The notes under the pieces were generated by a model. That model saw only the letters and a program-made list of their open reading frames with translations, was not told where the DNA came from and ran no database searches. This document shows, in pieces, positions 63,401-64,000 of a stretch of 64,000 bases of DNA (its first letter is position 1; each line of letters starts with the position of its first letter). The position numbers and the translations under genes were made by a program. The DNA comes from Trochalopteron elliotii (Eukaryota > Chordata > Aves > Passeriformes > Leiothrichidae), in the NCBI GenBank assembly GCA_024734555.1, contig JANPWX010000076.1, positions 2,806,051-2,870,050 on the forward strand, in the 5' to 3' direction.

Positions 63401-64000
63401 GGGTTATATAATTGACATAATTCATATCATTAATTACCATCTATCTGAGATATTGATAGCTTCAATTTTACGTGTTTATTTTTAAAACATGATAACATGA
63501 AATATATACTACCTCATGTATAAGAACAAATGTGTTCACCCTTAAAGAAATCTAAAACAATAGACTGTTGATAGGCCTAATCTTAGCATCTCCATCTGCT
63601 TTGCAAATGTTAGCTAATTAAAACCCATTTACACCTGGGTGAAAATTCTTTCTAGCTGATAATTTATCTATTATGCAAACACGTATTCTGTACATAAAAC
63701 CCTTTCACATATAACTCTAGTAAATTAAGATTAATATTTTATATGAGACAGCCACACAACTAACTGGAAGAAATGGATAATATTATGTCTATGAAAATAT
63801 TGAGATCACTCTCAAATATATAGTGAATAAATTATTTGTAGTTTATTTGCCTGTGACAACATCCTCTCTCCTCAATGGCTTTGGAAGCTTTTCATCTCCC
63901 TCCTAGAATTATGTGACAAATCAGATGTCTTAACATTACTGGGTTTTTCACTTAAGTAACGATTCAATTCTAATAAAAAGTCGTAAGTAGACCTAAAGTG
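60455..64000. other. Unique AT-rich sequence
   Basis: No gene or transposon recognised. A run of 16 A lies at 62144-62159. A motif-dense block at about 61600-61780 is discussed in the findings. The 66-codon open frame at 62461-62661 has no recognisable motif. Confidence 0.55.

Overview
The window looks like nuclear DNA of a bird, most likely a passerine. It is AT-rich and CpG-poor and carries eight fragments of CR1 LINE retrotransposons. It also carries about ten long terminal repeats (LTRs) from several endogenous-retrovirus families whose sequences I recognise from songbird genomes. I see no complete protein-coding gene, no rRNA or tRNA gene, no CpG island and no CRISPR or bacterial feature. 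The open reading frames present are short and are explained by chance, by repeats or by dead retroelement genes. The window is best read as a gene desert or the inside of a very large intron.

Layout. 0.2-2.5 kb is an LTR cluster: a minus-strand family-A LTR, an unidentified GC-richer segment, a family-B LTR fragment and a third LTR with clear termini. Between the last two lies the best coding-like signal in the window, a 69-bp exon-shaped block at 1785-1853. 2.5-15.8 kb is mostly unique AT-rich sequence with three CR1 3' ends, two A/C-rich tracts and small tandem repeats. 15.8-19.0 kb is a second repeat cluster: a family-B LTR (minus), a family-A LTR (plus) and the longest CR1 copy (plus, 17470-18982), which keeps a degraded reverse-transcriptase region and an intact 3' tail. 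19.0-35.4 kb is the longest repeat-poor stretch. It holds a 99-bp TTACC array, a CTCF-like motif and a CpG-retaining block. A family-A solo LTR lies at 35.4-36.0 kb. 36-43.9 kb is unique apart from one CR1 end. 43863-44544 is a well-preserved solo LTR with a perfect 5-bp target-site duplication. 48.8-53.7 kb is the densest repeat island: LTR, CR1 split by another LTR, A/C tract, CR1 and LTR. 53.7-64 kb is unique AT-rich sequence with simple repeats.

No genes act together here. The functional content, if any, would be isolated exons of a large host gene and regulatory elements. The splice-flanked exon candidates and the CpG-retaining and motif-rich blocks are listed as leads, not as established genes. 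LTR families are labelled A-G for internal reference. Family assignments and consensus comparisons come from memory of avian repeats, not from a database search.
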